Source: CAYGZA01 sp964354135
GTDB lineage: Bacteria; Planctomycetota; Planctomycetia; Pirellulales; Thermoguttaceae
Assembly: GCA_964354135.1 (NCBI GenBank)
Contig: CAYGZA010000048.1
Span: 1 to 28,064 of the forward strand
Reading direction: 5' to 3'
Length of the DNA: 28,064 nucleotides
The notes beneath the pieces were generated by a model. That model saw nothing but the letters and a program-made list of their open reading frames with translations. It ran no database searches and was not told where the DNA came from. Numbering within the stretch: the first letter of the stretch is position 1; every line of letters begins with the position of its first letter. Shown here piece by piece: positions 1 through 7,324 of this stretch. The position numbers and the translations under genes were made by a program.

Positions 1-23
1 CCATGAAACACGATTCCGCGTCA

Positions 24-46
24 CCCGTCAATCGAAGATTGACGGG
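24..46 (-). terminator. Perfect 10-bp stem hairpin at a gene end
   Basis: CCCGTCAATC (24-33), a GAA loop (34-36) and GATTGACGGG (37-46) form a perfect inverted repeat. It lies 46 nt past the stop of the minus-strand membrane protein gene at 92-448, so it is well placed to end that transcript. No clear U-run follows the stem on either strand. It may therefore be a repeat-type palindrome and not a classical intrinsic terminator. Confidence 0.45.
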
Positions 47-91
47 ACACTAGCGCAGTGGTTCGATCTTCCCTGGTGGTCAGGCGTGCTG

Positions 92-448
92 TCAAGCGTC
101 GCCTGCACCTGCCAGTTCGGCTTTCCTGGATCCCGCGATCACGACGAAGACGAACATGACCCCGGTCGCCAGGTTGGCAACCATCAGCGACAAGAGGTGT
201 TCCTCGATTTCGTTTCCCATTCGGAGGGGATTGGTCACGACAGAGTCATTCACAAACGAGATCTCTGCCTCACGGACTTCTCCGCTCGTCTTGTCTTTGA
301 GTGTGACGGGCACAGGCGACCGCGACTGTTCGCGTCCCGGTCTGATGTGATCGCTGTACACAACGGATTGCTGCACGAAGAAAGCAGCAACGCATCCCGC
401 CATCACGAGAAGATACATCCCGACCGCGATCTTGACTGAAGTCCTCAT
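92..448 (-). CDS. Small two-helix membrane protein, function unknown
   Basis: The 118-aa product has a short N-terminal segment, a hydrophobic helix at about residues 7-25, a polar loop of about 60 residues, and a second helix at about 86-106. The tail is small and Ala/Gly-rich. The loop contains a short stretch rich in beta-type residues, roughly 45-75. The ATG at 448 is well supported by AAAGGAG five bases upstream. No catalytic or metal-binding motif is visible and I do not recognise the family. Both ends could sit on the same side of the membrane with the loop in the periplasm, but the topology is only inferred. The gene stands alone, downstream of a broken acyltransferase gene on the same strand. 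Confidence 0.7.
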   Translation of the reverse strand: MRTSVKIAVGMYLLVMAGCVAAFFVQQSVVYSDHIRPGREQSRSPVPVTLKDKTSGEVREAEISFVNDSVVTNPLRMGNEIEEHLLSLMVANLATGVMFVFVVIAGSRKAELAGAGDA

Positions 449-475
449 CTTGTCTCCTTTCGCTGAACGAGTCCA

Positions 476-805
476 TTACCACTGCCCCCCGCCGGTGCTG
501 CCTAGCGTCAAGTATAACGTGCTCGCCGGGAACTCCCAATGCCCCTCAAGGCCGGCCGATTGTGCGCGCCGCCGCTCGCGCAAGAGCAAGGTGGTGATGA
601 GGAACCCGCTGATGGCAAAGAAGAGCTGAACTCCGAGCCAGCCGCGGCTTAGGAGCGTTGCGTCCTCGAAGGCCAACGCCCCCGTGTGGGACCAGATGAC
701 GCCCAGGATGCTCAGAGCGCGGAGTCCGTCGAGCGATCCGAAGTGCTTCGTTCGCTGATAGACCCGGTAGTCGCCGTTCCTCGTGCGGTCTCTGGAGGCC
801 GCTCG
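476..805 (-). pseudogene. Acyltransferase-3 (OafA/YrhL-like) N-terminal remnant
   Basis: An open frame of about 110 codons carries the hallmark start of membrane O-acyltransferases of the acyltransferase-3 family: SLDGLRALSILGVIWSHTG, then RGWLGVQLFFAISGFLITTLLLRE. In intact proteins of about 350-400 aa these form the first two helices and the conserved LFFxxSGFLI segment. Here the frame is closed upstream by TAA (806-808). No ATG, GTG or TTG lies before the SLDGLR motif. After the LLLRERRR segment the homology ends within about 30 residues, at a stop at 476. About 80 percent of the protein is missing, with the next gene beginning 28 nt away. I read it as a decayed fragment left by deletion or rearrangement. 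Confidence 0.7.
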
Positions 806-1093
806 TTAGCGGCCGGATAAGCCGCAAATTCCCTCAACGCGGCAAATGAACTCTACCACGCGTGCAACGAGTTGGAGACGCGAACCTGTGTCGTGAAGCG
901 TCGGGGCGATCCGGGGTGTGCTGCGGGTCCGGACAGTCGTGCCGCTTGAACGCCAGGTGCCGGGCGTACGGGAACACATCCTCCGCAGGTGGGGCTCCAC
1001 TGCCGGCCGAGCGATAAGCGTAAGGAAGCATAGGGAGTAGAGTTGATTTGGGCCGAAGACAGAACGAGAGGGCACGCTAGCGAGGGTTTTCTG
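806..1093. other. Intergenic stretch, no gene seen
   Basis: Open frames on both strands here lack ribosome binding sites and recognisable motifs. A small palindrome (GGCCGC, 6-nt loop, GCGGCC; 797-814) sits at the left edge, where the acyltransferase remnant loses its homology. It may mark the rearrangement endpoint. Nothing else could be supported. Confidence 0.4.
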
Positions 1094-1759
1094 ATGGCTG
1101 CTACGATCCGCAGAATCGGCTTCACCGTATTGGCGGCGTCCTTCGCCTGGAGCGCTGCTGGGGTTCTTCCAGCCAAGGAGCCGGCCAAAGGGCCGGCCGA
1201 GGCCCTGCAACAATTCGCCGAGAAGCAGGGGCACGGGGCCCGGACTGCCAATGCCCTCCGCGGTGCCGGCTATGAGGTCCCGCCGGAAATCGAAGAGGCG
1301 GTTGCCGCCAGTCGAGCCAAAGGTGCCAAGAGGCCGCTGCCCAAGATCGGATCGCTGGTCTCGCGGCTCGAAACGGTGCTCGGGCGACCGCTGACCGCGG
1401 AAGAGAAGGACCGCCTCCAGAAGGCCTCCGACGACTTTGCCCGGCGATTGGAAGAGCCCCGAAAGAAGTTCATCGCCGAGGTTGCCCGGTCAGCGAAAAT
1501 CCCGGACGATCGGATCCAAGGGATCATGCCCTCTCTCGAAGACCAGGACGCGTCCGCCGACAAGAAGTTCATCTCCCGGCTGGAGGGCCTCACGCCGAGC
1601 AGGCTCAATGCCCGGCAACTCGGCGAGATCCGCACGGCGGACGAAGACCGCCGGGCCTCGGCCGCGACGCTTCAAGAGGCCCATGCCCGGCAGATCGCCA
1701 AGATCACGGGCCTGCGAGCGAGCATCATCTCGGAGCTGCTCTGGCCGCCGGCACCCTAG
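1094..1759 (+). CDS. Secreted helical protein of unknown function
   Basis: The 221-aa product begins with a basic stretch and a hydrophobic core (about residues 6-26), ending near an Ala-Lys-Glu site. This is consistent with Sec signal peptide cleavage. The mature part is rich in Lys, Arg, Glu and Ala and should be largely alpha-helical. It has several LT(A)EEK/LQKA-type amphipathic segments between about residues 90 and 150. No cysteine or catalytic signature is visible. The ATG at 1094 follows GAGGG by seven to eight bases and starts directly at the signal peptide, so it is preferred over an upstream in-frame start at 1043. The radical SAM gene follows after 109 nt on the same strand. Whether this protein is connected to it, for instance as a modified substrate, is unknown. 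Confidence 0.7.
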   Translation: MAATIRRIGFTVLAASFAWSAAGVLPAKEPAKGPAEALQQFAEKQGHGARTANALRGAGYEVPPEIEEAVAASRAKGAKRPLPKIGSLVSRLETVLGRPLTAEEKDRLQKASDDFARRLEEPRKKFIAEVARSAKIPDDRIQGIMPSLEDQDASADKKFISRLEGLTPSRLNARQLGEIRTADEDRRASAATLQEAHARQIAKITGLRASIISELLWPPAP

Positions 1760-1868
1760 CCGCCGCTCACGGCCGGCCTGTGCCGATTGCTCCGACTTTG
1801 CCGGTGCGATAGGCGGCACGGGCATCTTGGAGGTCTCCGGAAGAGGTAGTGTTCTCGAAGGGGTGCCG

Positions 1869-2942
1869 ATGGAAATCGTTCCGCACATCTCGGCCGCCTT
1901 ACGGGCCGTGCGCCGCAGGTTCCTGGAGGCGAAATCCAGGCTTCGCGGCAAGGCATTCTATTGCCGTGCGTTGGCCGGCCACTCGGAAGTCAACATCTCG
2001 GTCAATTCCGACCTGACGGTCTCGTGTAGCTGCCACGACGTGGACGGCACCGGCCATATCGGCGATCTCCAGCGACGGTCGCTTGCCGAGATCCTCTCCG
2101 GCGAGATCGCGCGCCGCTTCCGCCGAGAGCTCGCCCGAGGGAAACTGCCCACTCCTTTGTGCAGCCGCTGCTGCGACCTGCAAGCGGTCGACAAGGCGAA
2201 GGCCGATCGCATGGCGGCGGCCTACCGGTTGCCGACGTTCATCATGGTGGAGAACACCAGTGCCTGCAATCTCCGCTGCGCGAGCTGCCCGCGGCGCGAG
2301 ATCCGCCGGCTCCGCCGCAAGGTCTCTTTGTCGCTTGAGGACGTCGAGCGAGTTGCCGCGGAGCTGCGGGATTGTGGCATAACGACGCTGGCGTACCTCA
2401 ACTTCGGCGAGCCGTTCTTGCCCAAGACGATCCGCCGCGAGCTGGAGATCATCCGCCGGGTCCATCCCGAGGTGTTCATCAACACGTCGACCAACGCCAC
2501 GGCCATCGATTGCGACGACAAGCGCGAAGCGGCCCTGCTGGTGGACCACATCCAGGTTTCGTTGGACGGGATTTCCCAGGCGATGGCCGAGAAGTACCAG
2601 CGCGGCATCGACTTTGCCAAGGCCCTTCGGAACATGACGGACCTGGTGGCCTATCGCGACGCCAAAGGGCTCTCGCGACCGAGGATCGTGTGGAAGTACC
2701 TGCTTTTCCGCTGGACCGAGCGGCGGGAAAACCTCCTCCGGGCGATCGAGATGGCACGCCAGGCCAACGTCGACGAGATCCTCTTCGAGCGAACCGTCAG
2801 CCCGTTTTACGGCATTCCCTTTCGCTACTATCTCGGCCTCTTACGCCGGGTGGGCCGGAGGATCCCCGACGGATTCAGCGTCCTCCTGCGGCCGGAGGAC
2901 ACATCGCAGGTCGACTCGCACGATCGCGAGCCGGGCTATTGA
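1869..2942 (+). CDS. Radical SAM protein with N-terminal SPASM-like Cys region
   Basis: The 357-aa product has the radical SAM signature CNLRCASC (Cys133, Cys137, Cys140), which binds the [4Fe-4S] cluster that cleaves S-adenosylmethionine. A Gly-Glu pair typical of the SAM-binding strand follows at about 180-181 (LNFGEPF), then a VSLDGIS motif. Ahead of the core, residues 41-102 look like a SPASM auxiliary-cluster domain: VSCSCHD (Cys53, Cys55), a GHIGDL..SLAEILSGE stretch, then CSRCC (Cys98, Cys101, Cys102). SPASM domains normally follow the core, so the order is reversed here. The start at 1869 follows AAGGGG and fits the first conserved block. The substrate is unknown. SPASM proteins modify peptides or proteins, or act in sugar and cofactor chemistry. 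It probably shares a transcript with the Tat-exported oxidoreductase 68 nt downstream. Confidence 0.85.
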   Translation: MEIVPHISAALRAVRRRFLEAKSRLRGKAFYCRALAGHSEVNISVNSDLTVSCSCHDVDGTGHIGDLQRRSLAEILSGEIARRFRRELARGKLPTPLCSRCCDLQAVDKAKADRMAAAYRLPTFIMVENTSACNLRCASCPRREIRRLRRKVSLSLEDVERVAAELRDCGITTLAYLNFGEPFLPKTIRRELEIIRRVHPEVFINTSTNATAIDCDDKREAALLVDHIQVSLDGISQAMAEKYQRGIDFAKALRNMTDLVAYRDAKGLSRPRIVWKYLLFRWTERRENLLRAIEMARQANVDEILFERTVSPFYGIPFRYYLGLLRRVGRRIPDGFSVLLRPEDTSQVDSHDREPGY

Positions 2943-3010
2943 CAAAGGAAGCGAAATGCCCTAAAGCAATCGTGCGGCGAGCAATCCCGTAGACGCAGGA
3001 GGGCGATGCG

Positions 3011-4270
3011 ATGAGAAGTCACAGCGGCAAGGTGACCCGACGGGGCATTCTCAAGGGCGCCGTGGCGGGCGCCACGCTGGCCATCGTGCCCCGGCACGTG
3101 CTGGGCGGGCCGGGTCAACCGGCGCCCAGCGAGACGCTCGCGGCCGGGCTCTTGGGTTGCGGCGGTCAGGCCGGGGAAGACCTCGACAGCTACATCAAGC
3201 ACGCGGGGGGCGATTACAGGCTCCTGGCCGCCTGCGACGTGGACAAGCACCGCCTGGCCGCCGCCAAGAAGAAGTTCGGCGAGCACGTCGAACTCTACAC
3301 CGACTGGCGCCGCTTGATCGAGCGCAGGGACATCGACGTTGTCAGCATTGTGACCCCGCCGCACTGGCACGCCCTGATGTGCATCGCCGCCGCCCAGGCC
3401 GGCAAGGACATCCTCTGCGAGAAGCCCATGACCCGATTCATCGCCGAGGGCCGGGCCGTGGTCACGGCGGTCAAGCGTTACGGCCGGGTCTTTCAGATCG
3501 GCACCAGCGGCCGCTTCGGCGCGCAGAAGAGCAACACGAGTCGCACCATCCACAAGATCATGCGGAGCGGTCTGTTGAAGAGCTGCCCCGCCGTGTTCAT
3601 CCACAAGGGCGGCTTCCCCGTTCAGGAGTACTGCGGGCGAGTGGATCTGAAGCCCGAGCCGTTGCCCTCCCATCTCGACTGGGACATGTATTGCGGCCCC
3701 TCGCCGCTGCGGCCCTACCACTCGCACCGCTTCGGCTGGAGCCATCGTTTTTACTGGGACTACGAGGGCGGCGGACTGGCCGACTTCGCCCAGCACTACA
3801 TGGACCCCTTCCAGTGGATCTACGCCAAGGACCACACCAGCCCCGTCGAAGTCGAAGCCTGCGCCCCGCCGCAGCATCCGGACGCATGCGGGCTCTGGGC
3901 CTGGGTGGAGTTGAAGTATGCCGACGGCCTGACCCTGGTGCTCGAAGGCGACAAGTGGGGCCCGCGATACGACCGCAAGAGGCCACGTCACGTGGCCCTC
4001 GGCGACCTGGACGATGCGAGCCGTAAGAAGGTCGAGGCCATGCCGGACCCCGAGCCGCTCTTATCGTTCGTCGAGGCGGTCAAGACCCGCAAGGAGTCGG
4101 GCGGGCACGTCGAGGCCGCCCACCGGGCCGTGACCATCGCGCACCTGTCGAACATCGCCGTGCGTCTCGGCCGCAAGATCAAGTACGACCCCGTCAAGGA
4201 GGAGATCGTCGGCGACGAGGTGGCCAACCGGCTGGTCTACCAGCCCATGCGCGACCCGTGGCATCTCTGA
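3011..4270 (+). CDS. Tat-exported Gfo/Idh/MocA-family oxidoreductase
   Basis: The 419-aa product opens with a twin-arginine signal (TRRGILKG, Arg10-Arg11, then a short hydrophobic stretch to about residue 32). It is therefore predicted to fold with its NAD(P) cofactor in the cytoplasm and be exported. The N-terminal Rossmann fold shows GLLGCGGQAG at 46-55. The family EKP motif is CEKPM (Glu137-Lys138-Pro139), where the Lys is normally catalytic. The C-terminal alpha/beta domain carries GGGLADFAQHYMD with its conserved His. Members oxidise or isomerise sugars, cyclitols and their derivatives, and Tat-exported versions are numerous in Planctomycetota. The substrate cannot be read from sequence. 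The start is secure, with AGGAGGG at 2997-3003 seven nt ahead. Confidence 0.9.
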   Translation: MRSHSGKVTRRGILKGAVAGATLAIVPRHVLGGPGQPAPSETLAAGLLGCGGQAGEDLDSYIKHAGGDYRLLAACDVDKHRLAAAKKKFGEHVELYTDWRRLIERRDIDVVSIVTPPHWHALMCIAAAQAGKDILCEKPMTRFIAEGRAVVTAVKRYGRVFQIGTSGRFGAQKSNTSRTIHKIMRSGLLKSCPAVFIHKGGFPVQEYCGRVDLKPEPLPSHLDWDMYCGPSPLRPYHSHRFGWSHRFYWDYEGGGLADFAQHYMDPFQWIYAKDHTSPVEVEACAPPQHPDACGLWAWVELKYADGLTLVLEGDKWGPRYDRKRPRHVALGDLDDASRKKVEAMPDPEPLLSFVEAVKTRKESGGHVEAAHRAVTIAHLSNIAVRLGRKIKYDPVKEEIVGDEVANRLVYQPMRDPWHL

Positions 4271-4653
4271 TCGGAAAGCAGCAAAGCAGGTAGAGTCGAG
4301 AGGTGGCGCGGTCGCTTGGGTGTCCGCGCATGCCGCCGGCACTACCCCGGCGAACCGATCAGGCGCTGTCGCTCCTCCGGCCCGATCCGCGGCGGCCTTC
4401 CCCGGCACACGTCATATTACTGGCCCCGGGTTTCTTGTCGTCTCGACAAGATCGTGGATCCTGGCTGTCGGTCACGCCGCGCTAGGCTGAAGCCCTAGTG
4501 ACTAAGGGCGATCTGACCACAACCGACACACGACGACAGGTTCGGCGCCTGTCGATGCCTGCACTGGACCGTGTTCCTGAGAAACGGGCTGCAATGAACC
4601 GTTCCTCGGGCGCCGACGTCGCAGGGCGTAGGTGAGGACCTCACCCGACCTGC
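4271..4653. other. Gene-free stretch with three small perfect palindromes
   Basis: No credible gene is present. Three inverted repeats are visible: CTTGTCG-TCT-CGACAAG (4434-4450), CTAGG-7 nt-CCTAG (4482-4498) and CGACAGG-7 nt-CCTGTCG (4534-4554). They lie between the convergent ends of the oxidoreductase gene (+) and the DUF2442 gene (-), so they could stop transcription from either side. None has a convincing U-run. Confidence 0.4.
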
Positions 4654-4914
4654 TCACTTGTTGGGACGCGGTGCGGGAACTCCGTGAAGCATGCCTTCGA
4701 CACTGAGATCTTCGTCAACGTCCGGCCAGTGGACTCCATAGCCGTCGCCGATAATCTCAAAGTTGTTTCTTTGGGCTGGCGTCGCTTCACTCAACCGCCA
4801 GGACCACGCCAGTGGAATGCTCACAACGCGTCCGTCCACTAGGCTGAAGGTGATCAACTCCTCGGTCACCGAAACTCCCTTCACCCGAGTATCTGTGCTA
4901 ACCGCAATGCTCAC
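4654..4914 (-). CDS. DUF2442 family protein
   Basis: The 86-aa product matches the DUF2442 pattern: a first beta-strand region, then VTEELITFSLVDGRVVSIPLAW, an R.NFEIIG.GYGVHWPDVDEDLSVEGML block, and a short tail. The WPD.DEDLS motif is diagnostic. The length is typical of the family. I chose the GTG at 4914 because AGGAGG lies six bases upstream and the family begins there. The longer frame from 5022 would add residues that belong to the DUF4160 gene read in another frame. DUF2442 genes very often follow a DUF4160 gene with a short overlap, and the pair has a toxin-antitoxin-like distribution, but no biochemical function is established. Here the partner is truncated. Confidence 0.85.
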   Translation of the reverse strand: MSIAVSTDTRVKGVSVTEELITFSLVDGRVVSIPLAWSWRLSEATPAQRNNFEIIGDGYGVHWPDVDEDLSVEGMLHGVPAPRPNK

Positions 4915-5011
4915 GCCATGCCTCCTGAATCCTCTGCAGGTTTGCCTGAATGACAATTCGAATCTGGTTGAGCTCTTGTGCGGAGAAGCCATGATTTTGG
5001 GCAAGCGCGAT
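4898..5011 (-). pseudogene. DUF4160 C-terminal remnant
   Basis: Read in the third minus frame, 37 codons ending at TAG (4898-4900) encode a DUF4160 C-terminus: ALAQNHGFSAQELNQIRIV, then LQRIQEAWREHCG. In intact DUF4160 proteins of about 80-90 aa this corresponds to the GFSxxELxxI...EAWxxxxG half. The N-terminal half, with its Pro-His-His-type motif, is absent. Upstream of 5011 the frame runs into the end of the Uma2 gene (stop at 5035-5037). There is no start codon in a sensible place. The stop overlaps the DUF2442 start by 17 nt, as in intact pairs, so the remnant still carries that gene's ribosome binding site. Confidence 0.7.
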
Positions 5012-5034
5012 CGTCCGCCCACTCGACGGCCGCG

Positions 5035-5652
5035 TCAAAGGCGCCGCTGGCCCAGGATCGCCTCAAGGCAGCGGGTGGCAGGCGGGAGCGGATCGGCCAG
5101 GAGCCAGTCGACGTCGATCCAAAAGCCGGGCAGGGCCCGACTGCGGAAAAGGCGATTGTCCTCCAGCGGGGCCAGTTGGTAGCGGCCCTCCTCCAGAACG
5201 AGGAACTCCACGCGCTTTTGGATCGGGTCAATGATCCAGTACTCGGGAACGCCGGCCTCCTCGTAGAGCCGCCGCTTGTCGTCGTAATCGCGGTGCCGGC
5301 TTTCGCGCGAGACCACTTCCACCGCGATGTCGGGGCCGCCCCGCATGCCGCCCTCCTCGACCAAGCCGACGCGCTCCGGACGCACGTAGGCCACGTCCGG
5401 CTCGGGAGCGCGGAACTCGCTCAGCCGGAAAGCATATCGGCTGAAAAGCACATCTCCGCCGATGCCGCGGGCCTCCAGGAAGCCCTGGAAGAGCCAGCAC
5501 ACGAACCCGGTCAACTTATTCGCGCGGCGCGAGTCGGGCGAGGCCATGTAGATGACTCCGTCGATGAGGTCGGCCTTTTCGTCGCCTGGCAGCAGACCGT
5601 AAAACTCCTCGACGGTCACCAAATCGTCGGCAACACGGCTTGGATCGGCCAC
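5035..5652 (-). CDS. Uma2 family PD-(D/E)XK endonuclease-like protein
   Basis: The 205-aa product has the Uma2/DUF820 layout: VEEFYGLLP..KADLIDGVIYMASP, then PEPDVAYV (Asp86), GGPDIAVEVVS (Glu112), the S..S..YDDK segment (Lys126) and the VPEYWIIDP strand. Asp86, Glu112 and the YDxK lysine region match the PD-(D/E)XK nuclease core. The family is highly expanded in Planctomycetota and Cyanobacteria, and its role is unclear. The usual Glu before LIDG is replaced here by Asp28. The start is GTG with AAGGAG only two nt away, which is tight but is the only candidate before the conserved N-terminus. The C-terminal end abuts the DUF4160 remnant. Confidence 0.88.
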   Translation of the reverse strand: MADPSRVADDLVTVEEFYGLLPGDEKADLIDGVIYMASPDSRRANKLTGFVCWLFQGFLEARGIGGDVLFSRYAFRLSEFRAPEPDVAYVRPERVGLVEEGGMRGGPDIAVEVVSRESRHRDYDDKRRLYEEAGVPEYWIIDPIQKRVEFLVLEEGRYQLAPLEDNRLFRSRALPGFWIDVDWLLADPLPPATRCLEAILGQRRL

Positions 5653-5971
5653 GGCTCCTTACCTCTCGAACAGAAGGCACGGTGAGCACGCCGCCGGCAT
5701 GGCGGCTACACTTATCTTAGCCCAGCGCCTCGGACCAACCAACCCCCATGCGGTAGAACCATCGGGCGGCTGAACCGGGCCACGCGGCATCCGGGTCACA
5801 GCGGCACGCGGCGTCGGGAAAACAGGGCCCGACCGCATTTCCACCAGCCCTTGCGGTGGATCCTCGCAGGACAAGTTCGACAAGCAGGGATGCCCGCCTT
5901 CCCACCCCTTGTGGGGAGGCTCGTGCAGTCGTTGGGCGTTTCCGCTCATGCGCCGAGTATCATACGGACCA
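5653..5971. other. Intergenic stretch with a GC-rich hairpin
   Basis: This lies between the end of the sigma-54 activator gene and the start of Uma2, both on the minus strand. An open frame of 96 codons (5659-5949, minus) has no ribosome binding site or domain and is probably not a gene. The segment near 5900-5925 holds an imperfect 10-bp hairpin (GCCTTCCCAC / GTGGGGAGGC). This could be a terminator for the activator operon. Confidence 0.3.
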
Positions 5972-7324
5972 CTAGGCTTTCGGCTCGGCCTCGATGGCGC
6001 GGAGTTTGTAGATCAAAGCCCGGCGGCTGATGCCGAGCTTCTTGGCGGCGTGGGTGCGGTTGCCGTTGCACTCGGCCAGCGTGGCCAGGATGGTAGCCCG
6101 CTCCACCTGGGAAAGCCGGCCGGTGGCCGGCGACGGCGTCCCGGCGCCGGCAGCCAGCGCGGCCACCTTCGGCGGCAGATGCTCGGGCAGGATCACATCG
6201 CCCCGGCATAGCAGGCAGGCCCGTTGGATCGCGTTGCGAAGCTCGCGGACGTTCCCCGGCCAAGGATACGCCAGCAGGCAGTCGACTGCTTGGGGTGAAA
6301 GCCGTACCGGGGCGCCGGCGAATTCGACGGCGAATCGCCGCGCCAAAGGGAGGATGTCGTCGTACCGCTCCGAGAGCGGCGGCACGCTCACTTCCACGAC
6401 GTTGATCCGGTAGTAGAGGTCCTCGCGGAACTTCCCCTCGCGAACGGCCTCCGTCAGGTCGCGGTTCGTGGCGGCCACCAGGCGCGTATCGACCGGGACC
6501 GGCACGTCGCTGCCCACAGGGGTGATCTGTCCGGACTCCAGGGCCCGCAAGAGCTTCGGCTGGAGGTGGACCGGCAACTCGCCGATCTCGTCCAGGAACA
6601 AGGTGCCGCCGTGGGCGGCCCGAAAGAAACCTTGCCGGGTCTCGCAAGCGCCGGTGAAGGCCCCCTTGGTGTGGCCAAAAAGCTCGCTCTCGATGAGCGA
6701 TTCCGGCAGCCCGGCGCAGTTGGCCGCCACCAGCGGTCCGCCGGCGCGGGGGCTCCACTGGTGAATCAGCCGGGCAATGACCTCTTTGCCGGCTCCACTC
6801 GGCCCCAGGATCAATATCGGCGCCTGCGAGGGGGCAACGACGGCGATCGTCTCCACCACGTGCCGCATGGCCGGGCTTTCGCAGACGAGATCCCGGGGTA
6901 GTCTCTCCTTCAGGCCGGCGGACTGTCCCGCTCCGGCCCGAGCACCTGCCTGCGGCGTCCCGAGGGCATCGACAATCGCGGCTTCCAGCTCGTCCAGGTC
7001 GAGCGGCTTGGCGAGGTAGTCGTCAGCCCCGCCTTTCATCGCCGCCACGGCTTGGCGGAGATCGGCGTACGCGGTGATCAGAAGCACCGGAAGGTGCTCC
7101 GAGGTCTTGCGGATCTCCGCCAGGGCCTCGATGCCGCTCATGCCGGGCAGGCGGACGTCGAGCAGGACCATGTCGGGCGCCGAGCGGCGGATCAGCGCCA
7201 AGGCGTCTTCGGCGGACGCCGCCTCGGCCGCCTGGAATCCGACGGATTCGAGGAACCCGCCCAGCAGCTTCCGCTGCGAGGGCTCGTCGTCCACGACCAG
7301 GATCGTCCGCGGCTTCTCACCCAT
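5972..7324 (-). CDS. NtrC-family sigma-54 response regulator (ZraR-like)
   Basis: The 450-aa product has three domains. The receiver domain (about 1-125) has acidic pocket VDDE and phospho-acceptor Asp56 in MVLLDVRLPG. The AAA+ sigma-54 activator domain (about 150-390) shows Walker A GPSGAGKE, the sigma-54-contacting GAFTGA loop and Walker B GGTLFLDEIGE. The Fis-type helix-turn-helix at the end reads CNGNRTHAAKKLGISRRALIYKL. It should activate promoters read by RpoN after phosphorylation by the kinase encoded just upstream. The ATG at 7324 lies inside the last codons of the kinase gene (8-nt overlap, ATGGGTGA), so translation is probably coupled. Neighbours suggest a ZraSR-type envelope or metal stress system. 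Target promoters were not identified: no consensus RpoN site was found upstream of the first gene of the set. Confidence 0.93.
   Translation of the reverse strand: MGEKPRTILVVDDEPSQRKLLGGFLESVGFQAAEAASAEDALALIRRSAPDMVLLDVRLPGMSGIEALAEIRKTSEHLPVLLITAYADLRQAVAAMKGGADDYLAKPLDLDELEAAIVDALGTPQAGARAGAGQSAGLKERLPRDLVCESPAMRHVVETIAVVAPSQAPILILGPSGAGKEVIARLIHQWSPRAGGPLVAANCAGLPESLIESELFGHTKGAFTGACETRQGFFRAAHGGTLFLDEIGELPVHLQPKLLRALESGQITPVGSDVPVPVDTRLVAATNRDLTEAVREGKFREDLYYRINVVEVSVPPLSERYDDILPLARRFAVEFAGAPVRLSPQAVDCLLAYPWPGNVRELRNAIQRACLLCRGDVILPEHLPPKVAALAAGAGTPSPATGRLSQVERATILATLAECNGNRTHAAKKLGISRRALIYKLRAIEAEPKA

Noticed and set aside
797..814. Possible integron attC-like site
   Set aside because: The GTTAGCG and CGCTAAC ends do not match the GTTRRRY/RYYYAAC pair and no cassette or integrase is nearby.
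5659..5949. 96-codon minus-strand frame
   Set aside because: No ribosome binding site, unusual composition and no recognisable domain.
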